Part shown: in pieces, positions 1 through 6,550 of the stretch
Position numbering within the stretch: position 1 is the first letter of the stretch
Layout: the number at the start of each line of letters is the position of its first letter
Translations under genes and position numbers: made by a program
Notes under the pieces: model-generated
What the model was told of the DNA's origin: nothing
Database searches by the model: none
Seen by the model: the letters and a program-made list of their open reading frames with translations, nothing else
Assembly: GCA_036796755.1 (NCBI GenBank)
Contig: DAIRCJ010000013.1
Location: forward strand, 1 to 26,629
DNA length: 26,629 nt
Source: CALKMS01 sp036796755
GTDB lineage: Bacteria; Actinomycetota; Aquicultoria; SKW223; CALKMS01
Direction: 5' to 3'

Positions 1-2
1 TT

Positions 3-62
3 GCTCTTCTCACTCTGGCGGAAGAGCTGAGTCTACAAAAATTTATGCTTATTAAAGTTTGA
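3..62 (+). CDS. Possible C-terminal tail of an upstream gene (partial)
   Basis: Frame 3 is open from the window edge to a TGA at 60-62 and would encode about 19 residues (ALLTLAEELSLQKFMLIKV). The composition looks like a normal helical protein C-terminus. The other two plus frames also stop early, and no homology can be judged from so few residues. The hairpin at 84-120 follows at the distance expected for a terminator. I do not recognise the protein. Confidence 0.25.
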   Translation, partial: ALLTLAEELSLQKFMLIKV

Positions 63-83
63 AACCTGGGGTCAGATCTTTTT

Positions 84-120
84 AGCTAAAAGAAAGGATC
101 TGCCCCCCTTTCTTTTAGCT
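84..120 (+). terminator. Strong 14-bp stem-loop, possible terminator or attenuator
   Basis: AGCTAAAAGAAAGG (84-97) is perfectly complementary to CCTTTCTTTTAGCT (107-120), with a 9-base C-rich loop. A T/C-rich stretch (TTTTCTGCTTCTTTTC) follows, so it could act as a terminator for a gene ending near position 62. Bases 68-81 (GGGGTCAGATCTTT) can instead pair, with two one-base bulges, with 93-106 inside this stem, so two mutually exclusive folds are possible. The terminator reading is inference. Confidence 0.5.
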
Positions 121-366
121 TTTCTGCTTCTTTTCAGAAAGACAAAGTAAAGTGGGTTGAAAAAGGGGCAAGAAAGCGAGCTTTAGAAAAAGAAAGAGGT
201 AGGCTTGAAAAGGGCTCTGAAACTTCTTTTTATTTTTTATTTTGAATGGAAGCTAATTAGGATGAAAGGGTGCTCAGAGGATTTTTAAAGAAGAAGAAAT
301 AAAGAGAGAAAAATGAGATAATAAGGAAGTTTAGGAAGGAAAAGAAAGTTTTTTAGAAAAGAATTT
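121..366. other. Intergenic, purine-rich, no gene seen
   Basis: This AT- and purine-rich stretch separates the hairpin at 84-120 from the first complete gene. I see no convincing open frame, RNA gene or clear sigma-70-type promoter. A GATAAT hexamer at 317-322 resembles a -10 box but has no matching -35 at the usual distance. The gene at 367 also lacks a clear Shine-Dalgarno sequence. Confidence 0.5.
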
Positions 367-885
367 ATGAAGGAAGAACCAAAAAGAGAAAAAAGAGGAA
401 AGCCTTCTCTTAAAATTCTTTATAAGACTTATAAGACTAAACTAATCGCTGCTTTCTTGCTGTTTGTTTTTTTTATAATATCTATTCTTTTTTCCCTTTA
501 TTCCAGCGCTAAAAAAACCATCATCACATACAACAGTTTGCTAACCCAGGCTTATGCTACTCTTGACCCTGAGGTTTTAAGGCTGGTTTCATCACAAAAT
601 GAGGTAAGAAAGCTATCTATAGTGATCCAAAACTATCGTTTTTATAAGAAACATCCGATTATGGAATTACAAGAGTTAAAATACAAAGGCTTTGGCTGGA
701 ATTGGAACGGAGTGAAAGTAGTTACCCAGGAAAAGTGGTTTTTTCAGACAGTCAATCAGGCTACAGGCAAAGCTGGAGCTGTTTATGTTTATAATTATGA
801 AGTTCTTTACAACCTTAAGAGAGTAGGCTTGAGTTTTTTAGTTGATGAGGTTAAAGTGCTAAAAGAGAGAAAAAAGCGGATTTGA
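367..885 (+). CDS. Membrane-anchored hypothetical protein
   Basis: This 172-residue protein has a basic, Lys/Arg-rich N-terminus (about 1-25), one hydrophobic segment (about 27-47, LIAAFLLFVFFIISILFSLY) and an extracytoplasmic domain of about 120 residues. The likely topology is N-in, C-out. The soluble part (Tyr- and Trp-rich, ending in a Lys/Arg tail) has a loose alpha+beta pattern like small IMS/NTF2-type domains, but I cannot assign a family. No strong ribosome site precedes the ATG. The next gene starts about 4-13 bases after the stop, so the two are very probably co-transcribed, and the partner is a lipoprotein that would face the same compartment. Real gene: confident. Function: unknown. 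Confidence 0.75.
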   Translation: MKEEPKREKRGKPSLKILYKTYKTKLIAAFLLFVFFIISILFSLYSSAKKTIITYNSLLTQAYATLDPEVLRLVSSQNEVRKLSIVIQNYRFYKKHPIMELQELKYKGFGWNWNGVKVVTQEKWFFQTVNQATGKAGAVYVYNYEVLYNLKRVGLSFLVDEVKVLKERKKRI

Positions 886-897
886 GGAATGAATAGA

Positions 898-2025
898 TTG
901 AGAGAGATTAAAAAAATTATTATTTTAATTTTGTTAAGTCTTCTTTTTCTTTCCTCCTGTTCTGCTAGAGTCGAAGAAAAGCCGGAAGTTTTGAAAAAAA
1001 GAGAGCTGGAAGCGCCAAAGCAATTAACAGTTCAAGGAATATCAACAAGAATAAAGAATTATTATTTAGTGGATTCAATGTTTGTTCCTTTCAGTCAAAA
1101 GGGCACTGAAGGTTCAGTTTTTCCTCAGGTTCTTCCTGAAGAGTTTGGTTTGGAAAGCATTATAGGTGTTGAACGCTTTGTACCCACGCCTAACAGCGAA
1201 GTTTATTTGGTTGATCACCCACCAACAGTTAACGGTGCCCGAGTGCAAAAGTTTTCCTTTCCTGATGGCAAACTTCTTTTGGTAAGAAAACTCAAGCCTT
1301 CTACTTTGTTTACTACAAACTTGAAAGGGGAGTTCATTTATCACCATCCTCAGGGAGTTTATGGAAGCGAAGGCTTGGTAGTAGTTGAGAATGGCAAGGG
1401 TGGGATCAAGGAAAGAATAAAAGTCCCTCCGGACATTAATGTTGGAGAAATTTATTCAAATAAGCAAGATATTTGGGTCCTTCAGGAAAGCTATTTAGCT
1501 CCTCCTCGCTACCAACCCGGTGAAGATTTCTGGGCTCTTTACTACCCTGCGTTAGTCGGGCTCAAAACTAAAGAAAGAATTGGAGCTAATTATATGGGCT
1601 GGGATGGCAACTTTTACTTTTTTGGCAACCGGGAAATAAGGTCGGTTAGTGGTAAACCCTTCAAAGGGAATATATTTTTGTTTGGTCCGATAAAGGAAAA
1701 TGTGCCCGAAAAAAAATTTGTTTTTCCTTGGGAAATTAAGCTGGTTGGAGTGGATAAAAAGGGTTACATATATGTGCTGCGGGAACGAGAATTTTCTTTT
1801 GAGGCTGATAGTGAAAATCGTTCTGAGTATTTGAAGGCTCCGCGATTTGTTTATCGGGTTTCCCCAGAAGGAAGAATAACTCATTTGTTGAATATTGAAA
1901 GCTTTATTGAACCAAGTATGTATAAGAAATTTTATGTTTGGGTAGGTCCGGAGGGTGAAATTTGGTCTCTTTCTGAGAGCTCAAAAGGAGTTGAGATAAA
2001 AAAGTTTTTGCCCAATCTTCCTTAA
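898..2025 (+). CDS. Hypothetical lipoprotein, probable beta-propeller
   Basis: The N-terminus is a lipoprotein signal: a basic start, a hydrophobic run and the lipobox LSSC, so the mature protein would be lipid-anchored outside the membrane. The remaining ~340 residues contain spaced beta-strand patterns with Asp-Gly or Glu-Gly turns (DGKLLL, DGNFYFF, KKGYIYVL, PEGRITHLL, GPEGEIWSL), typical of beta-propeller blades but too divergent to place. Start choice: the ATG at 889 lies only one base after GAGG (884-887), whereas the in-frame TTG at 898 has GAGGA about 9 bases upstream, so 898 is preferred. The stop codon overlaps a weak hairpin (CCAAT/ATTGG, 2012-2029) followed by seven Ts at 2037-2043. 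Confidence 0.75.
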   Translation: MREIKKIIILILLSLLFLSSCSARVEEKPEVLKKRELEAPKQLTVQGISTRIKNYYLVDSMFVPFSQKGTEGSVFPQVLPEEFGLESIIGVERFVPTPNSEVYLVDHPPTVNGARVQKFSFPDGKLLLVRKLKPSTLFTTNLKGEFIYHHPQGVYGSEGLVVVENGKGGIKERIKVPPDINVGEIYSNKQDIWVLQESYLAPPRYQPGEDFWALYYPALVGLKTKERIGANYMGWDGNFYFFGNREIRSVSGKPFKGNIFLFGPIKENVPEKKFVFPWEIKLVGVDKKGYIYVLREREFSFEADSENRSEYLKAPRFVYRVSPEGRITHLLNIESFIEPSMYKKFYVWVGPEGEIWSLSESSKGVEIKKFLPNLP

Positions 2026-2269
2026 TTGGCTAATAGTTTTTTTCGTTTTTTATTTTTTTAACTTTTCTTTTGAATTAAAAGGGAGCAAAATACGCCTTTA
2101 GATTAAAGGGAGGGATTTATTTTTCTTGGGGATAAGAGTTTATTGCCTATCCCTTAAAAATTAAAAAGGGAAGCAGAAAGAAAGGTTCTTAAGATTGCAG
2201 GAAAAGCCATCCTATTTCGCCTTTTTCAAAGCTTTCCTGAGACCTTTAAAAAATTATAAAAGAGACGGG

Positions 2270-2384
2270 AAAAGCTTTAGAATTTAAAGAGGAAGTTTTT
2301 TATTGGCTTGGAGTAGTAATAATGGCCACACGCTCTTTCTCCAAGATAAAAGCTTTAGAATTTAAAGAGGAAGTTTTTTATTGG
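2270..2384. repeat. Two copies of a 37-bp direct repeat, 41 bp apart
   Basis: An identical 37-bp sequence lies at 2270-2306 and 2348-2384. It begins AAAAGCTTTAGAATTTAAAG and ends GGAAGTTTTTTATTGG. The 41-bp gap holds a small inverted repeat, CTTGGAG (2307-2313) / CTCCAAG (2339-2345). No third copy is visible nearby. The size and spacing recall a one-spacer CRISPR, but the AT-rich repeat lacks the usual palindrome and GAAAC-like end, and no cas gene is in the window. It is more likely a local duplication or part of a larger intergenic repeat. The second copy directly abuts the dispersed element at 2385-2468. Confidence 0.85.
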
Positions 2385-2468
2385 TCCCCCTTTTTACATA
2401 TAAAAGGGGAAGTCAGGGGGATTTGAAAGCCTGAGAAAAAATAAAAAAATAAGAAATTATTTCAGCAT
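2385..2468 (-). repeat. Dispersed hairpin-ended repeat, copy 1 (inverted)
   Basis: Read on the minus strand this starts ATGCTGAAATAATTTCTTAT, continues T-rich to GGCTTTCAAATCCCCCTGAC and ends in a C-rich / G-rich hairpin (CCCCTTTTA ... TAAAAAGGGGGA). The same order of blocks recurs at 14671-14784 and 23811-23886, with a diverged copy near 25083-25137. It lies between the convergent genes ending at 2025 (+) and 2523 (-), and its palindromic 5' block and terminal hairpin could stop transcription from both sides. Sequence identity between copies is seen; the terminator role is inferred. Confidence 0.8.
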
Positions 2469-2522
2469 TTTAGAGGGTGCAGGGAGGCTTGACCCTCGAG
2501 GCGCTCTTGGGAAAGGAGGAAT

Positions 2523-3725
2523 TTATTGCCAAAAAAGGGAAAAAATTGGCTGGTAAAGGCTGACTGGGACAGGATATCCTACTTCCAAAGGGAAAAGGTA
2601 TAAAGAAGAGATTACAATCAAGGTGGCATATAATGAAGTGATTTTTTTTAAGGTGGGTTTTTCGCTTCCCAGGCGCTCAAGAAAAGCAGCCAGGATGATA
2701 ACTACAAAAGGGGTGAATGGAGTGGCTGAATAAAGAAAGATGGGGCGAGAAACGAAAAGAAGAGGAGCTAGATACATCAAAAAGGGCAAAGAAAGATAAG
2801 TTATTTTTTTATTTTCTTTTTTAGTTAGAAGATAGATTAGGGAAGGAAAGAAGGGTAGCCAGAGAAAAGGTAGAGTAAAAGCAGTAACTGAAGTAATTAA
2901 TCCCTGTTCGACTATTAGGCGATAAGAGAAACTTAAAGGATAAAAAAACCAGAAGAGGGCATTAGAGCTTCGTCCTAACAAATCTCCGTAGTCAACAACT
3001 GAAACGCTGGTTACTGATTTAGCCATCCTTAGATTGAAATCTATCCATTCGGGAAAAGTAAAACCTCTCTTTAACCATGGAAGGAAGGTAAGTTGGTAAG
3101 TTGCCAGAGGTAAAACAACTAAAGTGGAGATAAGAAGCAAAAGGAGAGAAGGTTGCTGCCAGGCCTTTTGTTTCCAAAAAAGATAAAGAGCGATAAAAAG
3201 GTAAACCGGGAGAAATAGCCATTTAGTTCCGCTTCCTAAACCGAGAGAAAGGCCGAGGGGAAGAAGGAGAAAAGGGTTTTTCTTTTCCTCATAAGTAAAG
3301 GCTAAAAAAAGACTTAAAAGAATGAAGAAGGTAATCTGGGATTCTTCAAAAGCCAGACGAGAAAAGGCGGTATGAAGGGGGTCAACGGTCAAAAACAAGG
3401 CTGCCAGCAAGGCAACGCGGGTTTTGAAAAATTTGCGGGTTAAAAGGTAAGTCAAAAAAATACTTAAAACAGCAAAAATAGCTGATGGAAGACGGTAAGC
3501 AAAGAAATTTTTCCCGAAAAGCTGGCTCGAGAGATAAAAAAAGAAGTAGCGGAAAGGAGGATGGTGCCAGTTGCGAATGGGGAAGAAACCGTGCCAAAAA
3601 TAAGCATTTAAAGAAGCAATTATAGAACCCTCGTCACAGGAAACTAACTGATTTTTGAGAAAGAAAAAGCGGTTAAAAAGGGCCAAAAAAACTATGGGTA
3701 TTAAGCAGCTACTAATTTTTTTCAT
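2523..3725 (-). CDS. GT39/GT83-like polytopic glycosyltransferase
   Basis: This 400-residue integral membrane protein has about ten hydrophobic segments. It shows the plan of the PMT/ArnT superfamily of lipid-linked-sugar-dependent transferases: after the first membrane segment an acidic pair in the outer loop (CDEGS, about 30-34), a WHHPPF motif near 53-58, then the RLPSAIFAVLSI block leading into YLLTRKFFKTRVALLAALFL. Family knowledge suggests transfer of a sugar from a polyprenyl-phosphate donor to a protein, lipid or glycan outside the membrane; the acceptor is unknown. It is somewhat short because the C-terminal domain is minimal. It overlaps the preceding minus-strand gene by 14 bases (start within 3712-3725), so translation is probably coupled. 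Confidence 0.8.
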   Translation of the reverse strand: MKKISSCLIPIVFLALFNRFFFLKNQLVSCDEGSIIASLNAYFWHGFFPIRNWHHPPFRYFFFYLSSQLFGKNFFAYRLPSAIFAVLSIFLTYLLTRKFFKTRVALLAALFLTVDPLHTAFSRLAFEESQITFFILLSLFLAFTYEEKKNPFLLLPLGLSLGLGSGTKWLFLPVYLFIALYLFWKQKAWQQPSLLLLLISTLVVLPLATYQLTFLPWLKRGFTFPEWIDFNLRMAKSVTSVSVVDYGDLLGRSSNALFWFFYPLSFSYRLIVEQGLITSVTAFTLPFLWLPFFPSLIYLLTKKENKKITYLSLPFLMYLAPLLFVSRPIFLYSATPFTPFVVIILAAFLERLGSEKPTLKKITSLYATLIVISSLYLFPLEVGYPVPVSLYQPIFSLFWQ

Positions 3726-4350
3726 CTTTGTACCAAAAAAATATAATGTCGGGGTAGGCTTTTTGAACTAAGGCTTCCCAATTTCTAAAGATCTCAGGCT
3801 TAATTAGGACAACCGGTCTTTCTCTGGGTAAAATGGGTTTTTTTTCTGAGGAAATAGTACAAGGGGTTCCTTCTTCCAGAGTTCCCTCAATGATTTCCCC
3901 TTTGAGTTTAAGATAGGGACCCCAAGATTCGTACTTTCTCTTTTTCCATTCTTTTTCGGGCAGAATTAGATAAACTCTTTTTATCAGCCTTTTAAGCAGG
4001 GCAACATAAGTGAAGTTTTCGTTGTTTACTTCGATTTTTTCTGGATTTAACATATTTTCCATTCCTCTGATGTTTTGTTCGGCGTCGTTAGAGGGCACAA
4101 AAAGGGGAGTTTTTGAGAAAGTTGAAGTAGCGAGGATGAGTAGAGTTCTTCCCCTCAGATTGAATTTTTCCATTTGCTCTATAAAATTTTTTCCTTCCCT
4201 TAAAATAACTTTTCTAGTTTGTTTCCCCTCCAAAAAGTGACGGTTAGTGTGAGCGGTTACCCATCCTGCGAAGAAAAAGAGAGCGGAAACAAAAAGGGAA
4301 AGAAAGGCTAATTTCAGGTTTTCTCTTTCACTTTCTTTGTTTATTCTCAT
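3712..4350 (-). CDS. Membrane-anchored hypothetical protein
   Basis: This 212-residue protein has one N-terminal membrane span (about 14-33, KLAFLSLFVSALFFFAGWV) followed by a soluble extracytoplasmic domain. That domain has alternating strands and helices (LRGRTLLILATS, RVYLILPEKEW, RPVVLIKPEIFRNW). I do not recognise a family. A good ribosome site, AAGGAGAG, lies 10 bases before the ATG, with a perfect TATAAT just upstream of it (minus strand, 4372-4377). It is the first gene of a two-gene unit with the GT39-like glycosyltransferase and overlaps it by 14 bases. It may supply or present a partner or acceptor for that enzyme (inference from context only). Confidence 0.7.
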   Translation of the reverse strand: MRINKESERENLKLAFLSLFVSALFFFAGWVTAHTNRHFLEGKQTRKVILREGKNFIEQMEKFNLRGRTLLILATSTFSKTPLFVPSNDAEQNIRGMENMLNPEKIEVNNENFTYVALLKRLIKRVYLILPEKEWKKRKYESWGPYLKLKGEIIEGTLEEGTPCTISSEKKPILPRERPVVLIKPEIFRNWEALVQKAYPDIIFFWYKDEKN

Positions 4351-4371
4351 CGCTTGGTTTCTCTCCTTTTA

Positions 4372-4377
4372 ATTATA
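4372..4377 (-). promoter_or_regulatory. Possible -10 box for the two-gene minus-strand unit
   Basis: On the minus strand TATAAT stands 21 bases upstream of the ATG at 4350, just before the ribosome site AAGGAGAG. No good -35 hexamer lies 16-18 bases further up, so only the -10 match supports this. The implied transcript would begin close to or within the Shine-Dalgarno sequence. Confidence 0.35.
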
Positions 4378-4507
4378 ACAACACTTTTTAATTAGCTTGA
4401 GCTTTTTCTGAGGGTCTAGAAATGGGTTTATTTAAAGAGGTTGATTTTTAAACTTGAAACTCTGGAAGAAGTGTTTTTAAGATGAACTGAGATAAAAAGA
4501 TTGGAAC

Positions 4508-4536
4508 TTTAAATAGAGTTTTGAATAGGCTAAAAT
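4508..4536 (+). promoter_or_regulatory. Promoter of the binding-protein gene, probably leaderless
   Basis: TTTAAA (4508-4513) and TAAAAT (4531-4536) are 17 bases apart. The ATG at 4543 is only 6 bases after the -10 box, so transcription should begin at or next to the start codon. No Shine-Dalgarno sequence precedes this ATG, which agrees with a leaderless message. The identical TTTAAA-17-TAAAAT pair occurs again at 16005-16033. Confidence 0.55.
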
Positions 4537-4542
4537 TAGCTT

Positions 4543-6174
4543 ATGTTATCTGACTTGAAAAAATGGATGAAAGCCTTGGCTTTCCTTTCTTTTTCTTCGC
4601 TTCTTTTCTCTTTGGTGCTTGCTGGCTGCCAGATGTCGAGGGGGGAAAGCCGCGTGGTCTTAAAAATGGTTTCAACTTCTGAGCCCCGCTCTTTTGATCC
4701 CTATCTTGCCCAGCCACTGAAGGAAAAAAGATGGTCAAAGCTGTTTTTTTCTGGTTTGTGGCGGGTAAATGAGAAGGGCGAGGTGGAAGAAGGATTGGCT
4801 TATCGGCCCGTTTTCAGAGAGGGAGGCAGAAAAGTTGAGGTTAGATTGAAGGAAAACTTGAAATGGAGTGATGGGGAACCCCTAATTGCGGGAGATGTCG
4901 AGTTTACCTGGAAGGTTTTGAAAGGAAAGGTGGACCCCGAGTATCAACCCGACCTTTATCCTGCTTACGATTATATTGAAAAGGTTGAGGTTAAGGACGA
5001 GAGAAATCTGGTTTTCTATCTTAAGAAGCCTTTTTATCAGTTTGGCTTTCTTTTTCCTGCCATTTTACCAAGACACAAACTGGAGAAAGAGAAAAGTATC
5101 AGGAATTCGCCTTTCTGGCTTAATCCGGTAGGAAGTGGTCCTTACCGTTTAAAAAAGTTTGAATTGGGGAAAAGAATGGAGTGTGAAGTCAATCCATACT
5201 TTCAAGGTTCTTTACCAAAGATTAAAAAAATTGAAGTCAGTTTTGTCAACCAAGAAAGGGCGGTTAAGCTAATTTCTCAGGGAAAAGTAGATTTGTGGCA
5301 AGATATAACTGAGGAAGAGGCAAAAAGGCTTAAAAAAGAAAAGATTTCTTTAAGGGGTTACCCGATTTCTTGGCAGAGTGTTTTTTTAAACGCTCGTGAT
5401 AGCTTGCTTTCTAAGCTAGAAAGAAGAAAGGCAATTATAGCGGGGATTGACTGGTCAAAAGTATTGAGGTTTTTAAAAAAGAAAGAGGCAGGTCTCTATG
5501 GGCTGCCGCCCTTTTCTTCATATGTTGACTTGGTTAAAACTTATAAGGTATTTCTGAATCGCCCTTATTCTGTGAAAGTGTTAAATTCGGAAGGTTATAA
5601 AAATTTGAGAAAAGATGGTCTTTGGGAAAAAAGAAAAGATGAATTATTTATTTACTATTTGACATTTGATATTGAACAGCAAAACTACAACACAATTTTA
5701 AATGAAGCTTGGGTAAGATTGATAAGCAAAGAAGCTGAAAGAACCGGAATGTCTCCCCGAGCAATAACCAGAGGAACAAAAGTTCTGAATTCCTCTTCAG
5801 AGAAAGGCGGCGCCTTAGCCAAGGGAGCTTACCAGCTTTTGATTTACTCCCAAACTTTTTATCCTCACCCTTTGTTAAGAAAAGTTTTCTCGGCTGAAGA
5901 AAAACCTGTCTCAAGGCTTGATGGTTTGAATTTTACTTTTTATTCTTCAAAAAATATTGAAGAAAATTACCAAAAAGCGGAAAAAAATCCTTCTCTGTCA
6001 AAGCAAAAGGAGTTTCTAAAGAAGATTTATAAAGAAGTAAATAAGCAAGCTTTGCTTGTCCCCCTGGGTTATAACTATCTTTATTATTACGCCGTTCCCC
6101 GATTAAAGAATTATAAACCACCTCTTTTTTGGGAGACTTCTTTTTTAAACGTAGAAAACTGGGAGCTTGAGTAA
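4543..6174 (+). CDS. Family 5 extracellular solute-binding lipoprotein (oligopeptide-type)
   Basis: This 543-residue protein starts with a signal peptide and the lipobox LAGC at about residues 26-29. It then follows the SBP_bac_5 (OppA/DppA) plan: SFDPYLAQP near 50, a strand-turn region ending ENLKWSDGEP (about 105), the AGDVEFTWKVLKG block, and a PVGSGPYRLKKFELGKR segment near 200 matching the family's G(T/S)GPY motif. Family members bind peptides, nickel or sugars outside the membrane and deliver them to an ABC permease. No permease or ATPase genes are nearby; the next gene starts 2 bases after the stop and belongs to a carbamoyltransferase cluster. It may serve a distant transporter or act within the cluster. 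The family call is firm, the ligand unknown. Confidence 0.85.
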   Translation: MLSDLKKWMKALAFLSFSSLLFSLVLAGCQMSRGESRVVLKMVSTSEPRSFDPYLAQPLKEKRWSKLFFSGLWRVNEKGEVEEGLAYRPVFREGGRKVEVRLKENLKWSDGEPLIAGDVEFTWKVLKGKVDPEYQPDLYPAYDYIEKVEVKDERNLVFYLKKPFYQFGFLFPAILPRHKLEKEKSIRNSPFWLNPVGSGPYRLKKFELGKRMECEVNPYFQGSLPKIKKIEVSFVNQERAVKLISQGKVDLWQDITEEEAKRLKKEKISLRGYPISWQSVFLNARDSLLSKLERRKAIIAGIDWSKVLRFLKKKEAGLYGLPPFSSYVDLVKTYKVFLNRPYSVKVLNSEGYKNLRKDGLWEKRKDELFIYYLTFDIEQQNYNTILNEAWVRLISKEAERTGMSPRAITRGTKVLNSSSEKGGALAKGAYQLLIYSQTFYPHPLLRKVFSAEEKPVSRLDGLNFTFYSSKNIEENYQKAEKNPSLSKQKEFLKKIYKEVNKQALLVPLGYNYLYYYAVPRLKNYKPPLFWETSFLNVENWELE

Positions 6175-6176
6175 GA

Positions 6177-6359
6177 ATGTCGGGTTTCGGAGTTAAACTG
6201 AAATCAGGTTTCCTTACTTTTTTTGAAGTTCTTTCTTTCTTTTTTCGGAAGAAAATCTGGTGGCTTTTACCCTTTGTGCTATCTTTGATTCTTGTTGTCA
6301 TCTTAGTCATGCTGGTTCAAAAAGCTAGCACTTATCCTTTTGTCTATGTCCTTTTTTAG
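6177..6359 (+). CDS. DUF5989 / SxtK-like small membrane protein
   Basis: This 60-residue protein carries the layout of DUF5989: an amphipathic N-terminus with aromatic residues (FFEVLSFFFRKKIWW), one membrane span (LLPFVLSLILVVILVML) and the ending YPFVYVLF, which matches the family's usual P-F-hydrophobic-Y-x-L-F terminus. Proteins of this family sit beside NodU-type carbamoyltransferases and SxtJ-like proteins, as in saxitoxin sxtI-J-K clusters; their biochemical role is not known. It starts 2 bases after the binding-protein gene and overlaps the next gene by about 14-20 bases. Confidence 0.75.
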   Translation: MSGFGVKLKSGFLTFFEVLSFFFRKKIWWLLPFVLSLILVVILVMLVQKASTYPFVYVLF

Positions 6360-6540
6360 AGCTTTTTTTCGGGTCTGGCAAAAGATAGTTAACGCGGTTT
6401 TCTTGCTTTTGCTTTATTTTTTTCTAACTCTTCTTTATTTTTTGCTGATTTTACCATTTAGATTTTTTCTAATACCAAGAGGGTATCCAGTGGGCTGGCA
6501 GAAGTCGGAAGAGTTGACGGATAAGACTCGACTTTACTGA
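6346..6540 (+). CDS. Short SxtJ-like membrane protein
   Basis: This 64-residue protein (66 if the TTG at 6340 is used) has one long hydrophobic segment, FLLLLYFFLTLLYFLLILPF, preceded by RVWQKIVNAV and followed by a soluble tail ending KTRLY. The order Trp, helix, Leu-rich span, Pro and basic tail resembles the C-terminal half of SxtJ-family proteins, which normally have about 130 residues and more spans, so this may be a minimal form. Context strongly supports the call: it lies between a DUF5989 gene and a carbamoyltransferase gene. The ATG at 6346 lies within the end of the DUF5989 gene. Confidence 0.55.
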   Translation: MSFFRAFFRVWQKIVNAVFLLLLYFFLTLLYFLLILPFRFFLIPRGYPVGWQKSEELTDKTRLY

Positions 6541-6550
6541 GGGAGGAAAT

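Noticed and set aside
2270..2384. CRISPR array with two repeats and one spacer
   Set aside because: There are only two repeats, the repeat is AT-rich without the usual palindrome or GAAAC-type end, and no cas gene is in the window. It is listed as a direct repeat instead.
5648..6310. Minus-strand frames opposite the binding protein and DUF5989 genes
   Set aside because: They are shadows of well-supported plus-strand genes. Their Lys/Ser-rich translations reflect complementary codon bias.
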